Source: Methylorubrum rhodinum
Lineage (GTDB): Bacteria; Pseudomonadota; Alphaproteobacteria; Rhizobiales; Beijerinckiaceae
DNA: 64,000 nt
Reading direction: 5' to 3'
NCBI RefSeq assembly: GCF_014199935.1
Contig: NZ_JACHOP010000006.1
Location: 124,001 to 188,000, forward strand
Shown: in pieces, positions 18,175-25,295 of the stretch
Position numbering within the stretch: the first letter of the stretch is position 1
How the letters are laid out: each line of letters begins with the position of its first letter
Notes under the pieces: generated by a model
Told to the model about the DNA's origin: nothing
The model's database searches: none
What the model saw: only the letters and a program-made list of their open reading frames with translations
Made by a program: the position numbers and the translations under genes

Positions 18175-18279
18175 GATACCGGACGGCGATGAGCGAACTC
18201 ATGGCCGTCCGCCCACGCGCAAGGGGCCGAGGCTCGGCGGCGGTCCTCCGCCGGGCGCGCCGAGCCCGACCATCGGTCG
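18175..18279. repeat. ~105-base degenerate repeat, family E, copy 2
   Basis: Shares with 4041-4139 the ordered blocks gataccg, cggcgatgag, ctcatgg, ggcggcggtcctccgcc and gaccatcggtc. It follows the divJ-like stop within eight bases and could be its terminator or a mobile remnant. Confidence 0.5.
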
Positions 18280-18319
18280 GAATCGGCGCACTTGAGGAAG
18301 AAACCGAAGGAGTTGCGTG

Positions 18320-19039
18320 ATGCGGGAGACACCCGCCGGACGGGATCGGCGCGACATCGTCGTGCCGGGCGACATGCGCGAGGGACGGGGCAAGGCCGCC
18401 CCGCGCCGGACGAAGCGGGTCGCGGCGGCGCCGGGCGACCCCGGCGCAGGCCTCGCCTTCGCCCGCGCCGCGGCGGCCCTGTGCCTGCGCCATCCGGGCG
18501 GTGCCCTCGGCACGCTCGCCGGGCTCGGCGCCGCCCTCTACGTCTGCCTCAACGCGGTCGGCTTCCAAGAGGGGCGCCACCCGGCGCCGATCCTGCCCAC
18601 CGTCGAGGCCAAGGCCTCGGCGCCCAGAGCCGCCGAGGCGAAGCTGAACGAAGCGAAACCCGCCGCCGCCCGGCCCGCTCCGGCGCGGGAGGTCCGCGCG
18701 GAAGCGCCGGCTCCGGCGCCCCGCGACCCGATCGCCGACATGATCCGCTCGGGCGAGACCACCGCCTCGGTGACGCCGAAGCCATCCGTGAAGGACGCAG
18801 CGGCCAAGTTCGATCCGGCCAAGCTCGATTCGGCCAAGCCCGATCCGATGGTCGCCCGCGCCCAGCGCGCCCTGTCGAAGCTCGGCTATGGCCCGCTCAA
18901 GGACGACGGCCTGATGGGCCCCGGCACCAAGGCCGCCCTCGAGCGGTTCGAGCGCGACCGCAAGCTGCCGGTGAAGGGCGAGGCCGCCGGCCGGACGCTG
19001 CGCGAACTGACCGCCAAGGCCTCCGCCGCACAGGGCTGA
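18320..19039 (+). CDS. Membrane-anchored peptidoglycan-binding protein
   Basis: A 239-residue protein. The N-terminal ~60 residues are basic and Ala-rich, followed by a single membrane helix (ALGTLAGLGAALYVCLNAVG). A Pro/Ala/Lys linker then leads to a C-terminal peptidoglycan-binding type 1 domain (VARAQRALSKLGYGPLKDDG, then MGPGTKAALERFERDRKLP). It is probably an inner-membrane protein with the wall-binding domain in the periplasm. The ATG at 18320 sits 8 bases after gaaggag; the GTG just before it is less likely. It lies in one direction with the DivJ-like kinase and DUF1491. Confidence 0.8.
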   Translation: MRETPAGRDRRDIVVPGDMREGRGKAAPRRTKRVAAAPGDPGAGLAFARAAAALCLRHPGGALGTLAGLGAALYVCLNAVGFQEGRHPAPILPTVEAKASAPRAAEAKLNEAKPAAARPAPAREVRAEAPAPAPRDPIADMIRSGETTASVTPKPSVKDAAAKFDPAKLDSAKPDPMVARAQRALSKLGYGPLKDDGLMGPGTKAALERFERDRKLPVKGEAAGRTLRELTAKASAAQG

Positions 19040-19082
19040 GCTGCGGCTCGACGGGGCGGGGGAGGGGGCCTATCAGGCGCCC

Positions 19083-19424
19083 ATGCCACGCCTGCGTTCC
19101 GATTTCTGGGTCTCCGCCCATCTGCGCCGCCTCAACGGCGAAGGCGTGCCGGCGGTGCTGCGGCGGCGCGGGGCGGCGGAGGCCGGGGCGATCTTCGTGA
19201 AGGTCGACCGGCTCGACGGCACCGCCGACCTGTTCGGCCCGGCCCCGCAAGCGCTGATCACCGAGGCGGAGGACGGCGAGCGCCGCTTCGGCCCGCTGCT
19301 GTCGGCCGTGCCGTCCTACGAGGTCGAGGAGCGCCTGACCCGCGAGCTGCGCTTCGATTCCGATCTCTGGATCGTCGAGATCGACGACGCCCGGGACCGG
19401 CACGCGCTCCCGCTCGCCGAATAA
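19083..19424 (+). CDS. DUF1491 family protein
   Basis: A 113-residue cytoplasmic protein of a family found in alphaproteobacteria. It opens with RLRSDFWVSAHLRRLNGEGV and ends with ELRFDSDLWIVEIDDARDRH, both characteristic. No enzymatic motif is visible and no function is known to me. It lies 43 bases after the peptidoglycan-binding gene and probably shares its transcript. Confidence 0.85.
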   Translation: MPRLRSDFWVSAHLRRLNGEGVPAVLRRRGAAEAGAIFVKVDRLDGTADLFGPAPQALITEAEDGERRFGPLLSAVPSYEVEERLTRELRFDSDLWIVEIDDARDRHALPLAE

Positions 19425-19462
19425 CGTCCGGGCTTCGTCGGGAGACGTCCCGTCCGTCGCCC

Positions 19463-20452
19463 TCAGATCGTGCGGCGCAGCCGCGACGGCAGGGCGGGGC
19501 GGACGGTCGCCGCGGCGGCGCGGGGCTTGGCCGTCTCGGGTCCGTGGAACGGGCGGTGCTCGGCTTGCGAGCCGCGCTCCAGCACGGGGGCCCCGAGTAT
19601 GGCCGAGAGCAGGTCGCGGGCGCCGGCCCGGCTGGTCTCGCGGAACAGCGTGACGAGGGAGAAGACCCGCTCCACCGAGCGCGCCACGGCGTCGTTGAGG
19701 GTGAGGAACACGAACACGGCCTCGCCCTCGCGGAGATCCGCGGCCCGCAGCGCCAGCGTCAGCAGATCGTAGCGGGAGGCCGGATCGGGGGCGGCGCCGA
19801 GATAGTCCTGCGGCAGGCCGAGTCCTTCGCCCAGCGTCGCGATGAAGCCGGTCACGTCGCGGGCATGCGTGCGCTCGACCAGCGCCGACGCGAGCGATCG
19901 GGGGGCTTGCGGGCAGGGCCGGAGCGCCGCCGTGGCCTCCACCGCCTCGCCGATCGCCCGGCGCCCGTCCGAGCCGGCATGCAGCCAGAGCGGCGCGAGG
20001 TCGGCGGCGGGAATGTCGGGCCGGGCCAGCAGGATGCGGGCGAGGTCGGCCTCGCGGCGGGCGCGGGCGAGCAGCCGCTCCAGCACCCGCGTGCCGATCA
20101 GGATGCCGGGGTTCTCGGCGAGCGCCCGGTCGGCCTCCGCCTGATCCTGCGGCGCGCGCGCAGGCGCGACGTCGAGGCCGCGGGTGGCCAGCGCCGCCCG
20201 CACCGCCTCCGGCAGGTCGGGGCAGCCGCCGAGCTTGTCCGCGACGATGGCCGCCGTCGCCTCGTCCACCGTCGGGATCAGCCCCGCCGCGAGCGACTCG
20301 AAGGCGTGGATCATCGCCCGGTCACGGCTGGGCGCGGCGACGAACATGTCGGTCTGCACCCGCAGGATCACGGGCTTCAGGTCGAGCGCGGGATCGCGCG
20401 ACAACTCGATGAGGCCGGACAGGTCCGGCGTGTCGGAGACCGATGCGGGCAT
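19463..20452 (-). CDS. DUF2336 domain protein
   Basis: A 329-residue helical-repeat protein matching the alphaproteobacterial DUF2336 family, with stretches such as FESLAAGLIPTVDEATAAIV and ILIGTRVLERLLARARREAD. There is no signal peptide or membrane helix. Function is not established; HEAT-like folds suggest protein binding. It converges on the DUF1491 gene, 38 bases apart. Confidence 0.82.
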   Translation of the reverse strand: MPASVSDTPDLSGLIELSRDPALDLKPVILRVQTDMFVAAPSRDRAMIHAFESLAAGLIPTVDEATAAIVADKLGGCPDLPEAVRAALATRGLDVAPARAPQDQAEADRALAENPGILIGTRVLERLLARARREADLARILLARPDIPAADLAPLWLHAGSDGRRAIGEAVEATAALRPCPQAPRSLASALVERTHARDVTGFIATLGEGLGLPQDYLGAAPDPASRYDLLTLALRAADLREGEAVFVFLTLNDAVARSVERVFSLVTLFRETSRAGARDLLSAILGAPVLERGSQAEHRPFHGPETAKPRAAAATVRPALPSRLRRTI

Positions 20453-20593
20453 GGCACTTCGTTGACGCGGGACGCTACGAGCCCCGAGTAGAACGGTTCT
20501 GCGTGAATCGACCTTTAAGGGCGCTGCCCGAGGCCTGTCCCGCGACGGGGACGCCGCGCCCTCCGAGCGGTCGTCCGGGCTCGATCCGCCGCG

Positions 20594-21268
20594 TCACGCG
20601 GGAGCGGACCGAGCCCGGAACCGCGCCGCCGTCGCCAGCAGGCGGTAGAGCACCAGCGCGTTGAGCCCGTGCCAGAGGAAGTGCGTCCCGAGCGGCAGCG
20701 CGGCGCAAGCCCGCGCGTCGAGGGTGCGGAAGGCGAGCGAGACGACGAAGAGCGCCCCCGTCCCCAGCACTGCGCGGCCCGCCCAGGGCACGCGCCGCGC
20801 CAGCCCCAGGCCGACGCCGAGGAGCGCCAGAAGCGCGGGTAGGTAATCGATCGAACCGTTGGTGAGCGCCGCCACGTCGCGGCCGGTCAGTGCGTCGAGG
20901 GCGGGCGCCAGGCCGAAGCCGGCCCCGGCGAAGGCGAGCGTGGCCAGAGCGGCGAGCCCGGGCCGGAGCCCGAAGAAGCGGGCCAGGGCGAGCCCGAAAT
21001 AGCCATGGATGAACACCGCGATCGGGATCACGTCGGCGAGCATCGACCAGCGGTTGGCGAGCGTATGGAACAGGAACGAGCCGATCCCGACCACGGCCAC
21101 CACGCAGGCGAGCGCCAGCACCGGACGGTCGCCCCGCGCCCGCAGGGCCGCCGCCACCGCGGCGACGAGGAAGGCGGCGTTGGTTGCCGCGTTGACGGGC
21201 TCGGACCAGAAGGCGGCGTCGGTGCGCTCGCAATAGGCCCGGACCGGCTCGAACCAGGATGGGTTCAT
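20594..21268 (-). CDS. Alkaline ceramidase family membrane hydrolase
   Basis: A 224-residue protein with about seven membrane helices. Conserved metal-site elements of the ceramidase (PF05875, CREST superfamily) fold are seen: SEPVNAATNAAFL near the N-terminus, GSFLFHTLANRWSMLADVIP in the middle and GTHFLWHGLNALVLYR at the end, giving the expected zinc-type histidines and Ser/Asp. Eukaryotic members cleave ceramide to sphingosine; the bacterial substrate is unknown. The gene is divergent from xthA. Confidence 0.85.
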   Translation of the reverse strand: MNPSWFEPVRAYCERTDAAFWSEPVNAATNAAFLVAAVAAALRARGDRPVLALACVVAVVGIGSFLFHTLANRWSMLADVIPIAVFIHGYFGLALARFFGLRPGLAALATLAFAGAGFGLAPALDALTGRDVAALTNGSIDYLPALLALLGVGLGLARRVPWAGRAVLGTGALFVVSLAFRTLDARACAALPLGTHFLWHGLNALVLYRLLATAARFRARSAPA

Positions 21269-21288
21269 TTCGTTCTTTTCGCCTCAAG

Positions 21289-21319
21289 CGCCGGCGCCCG
21301 CCTCCGCGGGCTTAGGCTT
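21289..21319. repeat. 31-base repeat, family G, copy 1
   Basis: Opposite-strand copy of 28063-28093 with a single mismatch in 31 bases. The core gcgcccgcctccgcggg is partly self-complementary. It lies in the divergent ceramidase-xthA region, next to further short palindromes (gcctcgcgccgaggc). Confidence 0.65.
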
Positions 21320-21504
21320 CTCGCTTCGCTCGTCGGCCTCGCCTCGCGCCGAGGCCCGCTGCGCTCTTCGCGCCCGACCGTACGGACCTGCCGCACGACC
21401 CGAGGGTTCGTCGTATCCGCTGTTGCCCACCGATCGCCTTGCCAGCGCGGCGCGAAGGCCCGATGACGATGCCGTCGGTCGCGCCGTTCGCGCTTTGGGG
21501 CCCC

Positions 21505-22299
21505 ATGCGGATCACCACCTGGAACGTCAACTCGATCAAGCAGCGGGTCGGGCATCTCCTCGGCTTCCTCGACGAGGCGCGGCCCGACGTGGTGTGCCTG
21601 CAGGAGCTGAAATGCCAGGACGCCGCCTTCCCCCGCGCGGAGATCGAGGCGGCGGGCTACGCGGTCGAGACGCTGGGGCAGAAGGCCTATAACGGCGTCG
21701 CCCTGCTGGTGCGCCAGCCGCTGGCCGCCACCCAACTCCTGCGCGGCCTGCCGGGCGACGCAGCTGACGAGCAGGCCCGCTACATCGAGGCGCGGATCGC
21801 GGGCGAAGGCGTCGCGCCGGTGCGGGTCGCCGCGATCTACCTGCCCAACGGCAACCCGGCGCCGGGGCCGAAATACGCCTACAAGCTCGCCTTCATGGAG
21901 CGCCTGCGCCGGCATGCCCGCGCCCTCATGGCGAGCGAGGACGCCCTGGTGCTGGCCGGGGACTTCAACGTGATCCCCGAGCCCGAGGACGCCGCCGACC
22001 CCGCCGCCTGGACCCAGGACGCGCTGTTCCTGCCCGAAACCCGGAAGGCCTTCCGGGCGCTGCTGGCGGAGGGCTTCACCGATGCCCTGCGCGCCTGCGA
22101 CCCGAGCCCGGGCCTCTACACCTTCTGGGACTATCAGGCCGGCTGCTGGCCGCGGAACCAGGGCATCCGCATCGATCACCTGCTGCTCTCGCCCCAGGCC
22201 GCCGACCGCCTCGTCTCGGCCTCGGTGCAGCGCCACCTGCGCGGCCTGGAGAAACCCTCCGACCACGTGCCGGTGACGGTGGAGCTGAGCGACGCCTGA
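21505..22299 (+). CDS. xthA: Exodeoxyribonuclease III
   Basis: A 264-residue AP endonuclease and 3'-5' exonuclease of base-excision repair. It starts MRITTWNVNSIKQR and carries VVCLQELKCQD (catalytic Glu), VLAGDFNVIP (Asp/Asn), IRIDHLLLS and KPSDHVPV (catalytic His). The ATG at 21505 begins the conserved first strand; upstream in-frame starts add unrelated residues. Confidence 0.95.
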   Translation: MRITTWNVNSIKQRVGHLLGFLDEARPDVVCLQELKCQDAAFPRAEIEAAGYAVETLGQKAYNGVALLVRQPLAATQLLRGLPGDAADEQARYIEARIAGEGVAPVRVAAIYLPNGNPAPGPKYAYKLAFMERLRRHARALMASEDALVLAGDFNVIPEPEDAADPAAWTQDALFLPETRKAFRALLAEGFTDALRACDPSPGLYTFWDYQAGCWPRNQGIRIDHLLLSPQAADRLVSASVQRHLRGLEKPSDHVPVTVELSDA

Positions 22300-22447
22300 T
22301 CCGGTCCGCAAGGCGGCGCCCGCGCCCCGGCCATCCTCAGATTCGCCGCTTTTTTCGAGGATCCGGGACGCGGCGTCCGGTCCTCCGCCCGCGCGGCCTC
22401 GCGCGGCGGCCGGTCCGCGTCACGTCGACCGGCAGGGCCTTGCAACC

Positions 22448-23101
22448 GTGATACGCTTCGAGAACGTCAGCAAGTTCTACTCCGTCTACGGCAAGCGGCG
22501 CGTCATCCTCGATCGGGTGAACTTCACCCTGAGGCCGGACGTCAGCTACGGCATCATGGGGATCAACGGCGCCGGCAAGTCGACCACCCTGCGCCTGCTC
22601 GCGGGCGTCGAGGAGCCCAGCCGCGGCCGCATCACCCGGCGGCAGCGGGTCTCCTGGCCGATCGGCTTCGCGGGCGGCTTCAACCCGAAGATGACCGGGC
22701 GCGACAACGTCATCTTCGTCTCGCGCATCTACGGCGAGGACCCGCGCAAGGTGCTGGAATTCGTCGAGGACTTCGCCGAACTCGGCAACTACATCAACAT
22801 GCCGACCAGCACCTACTCCTCCGGCATGGGCGCGCGCCTCGCCTTCGGGGTGAGCATGGCGATCCCGTTCGACACCTACCTCATCGACGAGATCCTCGCG
22901 GTCGGCGACGCGCGGATGCAGAAGCGCTGCAAGGAGCTCTTCGCCAAGCGGCGCGAGACCGCCAACGTGATCCTGATCTCGCACTCGGCGGAGCAGATCC
23001 GCACGTATTGCAGCCAGGCCGTCATTCTCGTGAACGGCCAGGCGGTCGTCTACGACAAGGTCGACGAGGCGATTTCGGCCTATCGCCGCCTGAACGGCTG
23101 A
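22448..23101 (+). CDS. kpsT: Capsule polysaccharide export ABC ATPase, KpsT-like
   Basis: A 217-residue nucleotide-binding subunit. The Walker A is GINGAGKST, the signature is the noncanonical STYSSGMGAR and Walker B is TYLIDEILAVGD, all KpsT/Wzt-like. It energises export of a lipid-linked capsule or surface polysaccharide. The start is GTG at 22448, after gcaggg. The kpsE gene follows after 86 bases. No KpsM permease gene is in the window. Confidence 0.88.
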   Translation: MIRFENVSKFYSVYGKRRVILDRVNFTLRPDVSYGIMGINGAGKSTTLRLLAGVEEPSRGRITRRQRVSWPIGFAGGFNPKMTGRDNVIFVSRIYGEDPRKVLEFVEDFAELGNYINMPTSTYSSGMGARLAFGVSMAIPFDTYLIDEILAVGDARMQKRCKELFAKRRETANVILISHSAEQIRTYCSQAVILVNGQAVVYDKVDEAISAYRRLNG

Positions 23102-23187
23102 TCCCGGACACGGTTTCGCCGCGAGCCCGCGCAAGAGCGCGATCCGGGCGCCCGGCGCCGAACCTTCGCCAACGTAAACGAGGGCGC

Positions 23188-24432
23188 ATGAGCACCGAAG
23201 TCAGCACCCCGTCCGGCGCACCCCTGACGACCGGGGAACGGTCGACGGCGGTCGCCGAGTCGCTCAAGCGGTTCGCCCGCATCGCCCGCCACACGGACCG
23301 CAAGAAGGGCATCCGCGCCTACCGGACCCACATCAAGCGCGATCCCGTGATCCCGCTGCTGTTCGTGCTGGTGTTCGTGCTGCCGACGCTCGCCGTGACC
23401 GGCTACCTCTACTTCGTGGCCTCGGACCGCTACGTGACGGAGGCCCGCTTCACCCTGCGGCCGGCGCTGGGCAGCGTCGACAAGGTCGACAACGAGAAGA
23501 CCGGCACCGATTCGAGTCTGCCCAAGCAGATGATCGCCCAAGACACGATGATCACCTCGAACTACATCAACAGCCGGCAGATGGTCGAAACCCTAGAGCG
23601 GCAGATGCCGATCCGGGAGATGTTCAGCCGCGACAGTATCGACTTCCTGTCCCGCGCTTCGCAGGACGCACCGATCGAGCGCTTCATGCGCTACTGGCCC
23701 AAGCGGGTCCAAACCTCGACGGAGACACATTCGGGCATCATCACGCTCACCGTCTCCGCCTTCGATCCGAACGAGTCCTACCGGCTCACCCAGGCGATCC
23801 TGGCCGAGAGCGAGCGGAAGGTGAACGAGCTCAGCGAGAAGGCCCGCAACGCGGCGCTCGTCGAGACCACCCGCGAACTGGCCCATGCCGAAGAGCGCTT
23901 GATCAAGACCCGCCTCGCCGTGCGCGAACTGCGCAACCGCGGCGGCGTCCTCGATGCGGCGGCGACCAACACCGCCAACCTCACGATGATCTCCGAGCTG
24001 CGCAAGCAGCGCATCGATCTGGCGGTGCAACTCACCCTCGGCCTTCGCGACCTCGCCCCGGACACCCGCCCGATCCGCGACATCAAGACCCAGATCCGCG
24101 ATCTCGACGAGACCATCGACAAGATCGAGCGCCAGACGGCGAGCACGGACCCGACCCAGAAGAAGGTGCTGTCGGATCTGCTCGGCCAGTTCGAGGCCTT
24201 CGACAACCAGCGCAAGGATGCCGAGAGCTATTACGGCCGGGTGCTGTCCGCCAACGAGGCGGCGCGCATCGTGGCGGCCCGGCAAGTCGAGTTCTTCACG
24301 CCGGTGGTCGAGCCGATCCTTCCGATCTCGTCGGTCGAGCCGAAGCGCGCCCTGTGGGCGAGCGTCGCCACCCTCGTCGCGATGCTGATGTTCGGGCTCT
24401 CGGTGGTGATCCGCAAATACGTCTTCAGCTGA
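23188..24432 (+). CDS. kpsE: Capsule export inner-membrane protein, KpsE/Wzz family
   Basis: A 414-residue polysaccharide co-polymerase-type protein. A cytoplasmic N-terminus precedes a first membrane helix (IPLLFVLVFVLPTLAVTGYL). The long periplasmic coiled-coil region includes SNYINSRQMVETLERQMPI and TLTVSAFDPNESYRLTQAIL. A second helix near the C-terminus (ALWASVATLVAMLMFGLSVV) is followed by a basic tail. The family links the inner-membrane ABC exporter to the outer-membrane KpsD-type protein. The ATG at 23188 was chosen; earlier in-frame starts overlap kpsT. Confidence 0.88.
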   Translation: MSTEVSTPSGAPLTTGERSTAVAESLKRFARIARHTDRKKGIRAYRTHIKRDPVIPLLFVLVFVLPTLAVTGYLYFVASDRYVTEARFTLRPALGSVDKVDNEKTGTDSSLPKQMIAQDTMITSNYINSRQMVETLERQMPIREMFSRDSIDFLSRASQDAPIERFMRYWPKRVQTSTETHSGIITLTVSAFDPNESYRLTQAILAESERKVNELSEKARNAALVETTRELAHAEERLIKTRLAVRELRNRGGVLDAAATNTANLTMISELRKQRIDLAVQLTLGLRDLAPDTRPIRDIKTQIRDLDETIDKIERQTASTDPTQKKVLSDLLGQFEAFDNQRKDAESYYGRVLSANEAARIVAARQVEFFTPVVEPILPISSVEPKRALWASVATLVAMLMFGLSVVIRKYVFS

Positions 24433-24466
24433 GGCGTGATCGGGAGGCCCGCGCGGGCGCGGTTCA

Positions 24467-25144
24467 TCAGCCGATCGCGCCCGGCGGGCGTCGGGTCGGG
24501 GAGGCGGCCGTCGGATCGGCCGGGCTGGCGGGCTCGGGGGCGAGTGCCAGCTCGGGATCGGGGGCGGGCGTGGCGGTCGCGACCGGGGCGGCGGGGCCGC
24601 CGGTCCAGCCTTGCGCGCGCCAGCCTTCCGCCCGCTCGTCGAGGTCGACCGCGCCGCCCCGGCGCATCAGCGCGACGACGCGCTCGGCCAGATCGCCGTC
24701 GGCCCGCACCGTCACCAGGGTGCCGCCCCGGCGCACGCCCTCGGCATAGGTCTCCGCGTCCGTCCCGCTGAGGCCCGCGCCGGTCAGCGCGCCGATCAGC
24801 CCGCCCGCGGCGGCGCCGACGCCCGCGCCCGACAGGGCGGTGACCAGCCAGCCCGCCGCCAGGAGCGGCCCGATGCCGGGGATCGCGATCAGGCCGAGGC
24901 CCGCGAGCAGGCCGGCCCCGCCGCCGAGCACCGTGCCGACGGTGGCGCCCGCGCCCGCGCCATCGGCGGCCTCGGCCTCCGCCGGGCGCGCCGGACCGGG
25001 CTCGGCCGCGGCCTCCCGCTGCTCCGCGCGCAAGGAGACGATGCCGATCTCGGACTGGGACACGCCCTCCGCCTCGATCCGGTCGACGACGCGGGCGGCG
25101 TCCTCGTGGCTGTCGAACAGCGCGGTGACGGCTCGTCCTGCCAT
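24467..25144 (-). CDS. General-stress-type protein with Gly/Ala-rich membrane-prone core
   Basis: A 225-residue protein. The N-terminal AVTALFDSHEDAARVVDRIE matches the general stress 17M-like domain. A glycine-zipper-like hydrophobic middle (~75-130) follows, then a short domain RRGGTLVTVRADGDLAERVV like the second half of the family, and a Pro/Ala tail. Related proteins are stress-induced and membrane-associated; the exact role is unknown. It is divergent from flhA. Confidence 0.72.
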   Translation of the reverse strand: MAGRAVTALFDSHEDAARVVDRIEAEGVSQSEIGIVSLRAEQREAAAEPGPARPAEAEAADGAGAGATVGTVLGGGAGLLAGLGLIAIPGIGPLLAAGWLVTALSGAGVGAAAGGLIGALTGAGLSGTDAETYAEGVRRGGTLVTVRADGDLAERVVALMRRGGAVDLDERAEGWRAQGWTGGPAAPVATATPAPDPELALAPEPASPADPTAASPTRRPPGAIG

Positions 25145-25220
25145 GGCGGGGCTCCTGCTCTGCGGGGACGCTCCACCAAGCCCGCGTCGTTCGGCTTGGT
25201 TCCGGCATCGCCGCCCGCGT

Positions 25221-25235
25221 TAACCCGGCGCTAAC
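25221..25235. promoter_or_regulatory. CtrA-type box TTAA-N7-CTAA upstream of flhA
   Basis: TTAAcccggcgCTAA differs by one base from the full CtrA pattern. It ends 60 bases before the flhA ATG and directly precedes the 16-base element shared with the fliO promoter. The divergent stress-type gene begins 77 bases away on the other side. Confidence 0.6.
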
Positions 25236-25242
25236 CCTGCGC

Positions 25243-25261
25243 CCGGCAAATCCTGCCGGGT
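25243..25261. promoter_or_regulatory. Palindromic 16-base element cccggcaaatcctgcc upstream of flhA
   Basis: Identical over 16 bases to 10669-10684. Here it extends to a perfect inverted repeat CCCGGCA-N5-TGCCGGG. It begins 53 bases before the flhA ATG, so it could be a promoter element or operator. Confidence 0.5.
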
Positions 25262-25295
25262 GGGCGCATCGGCCCGTGCGGGGAAGCGTGTCACG

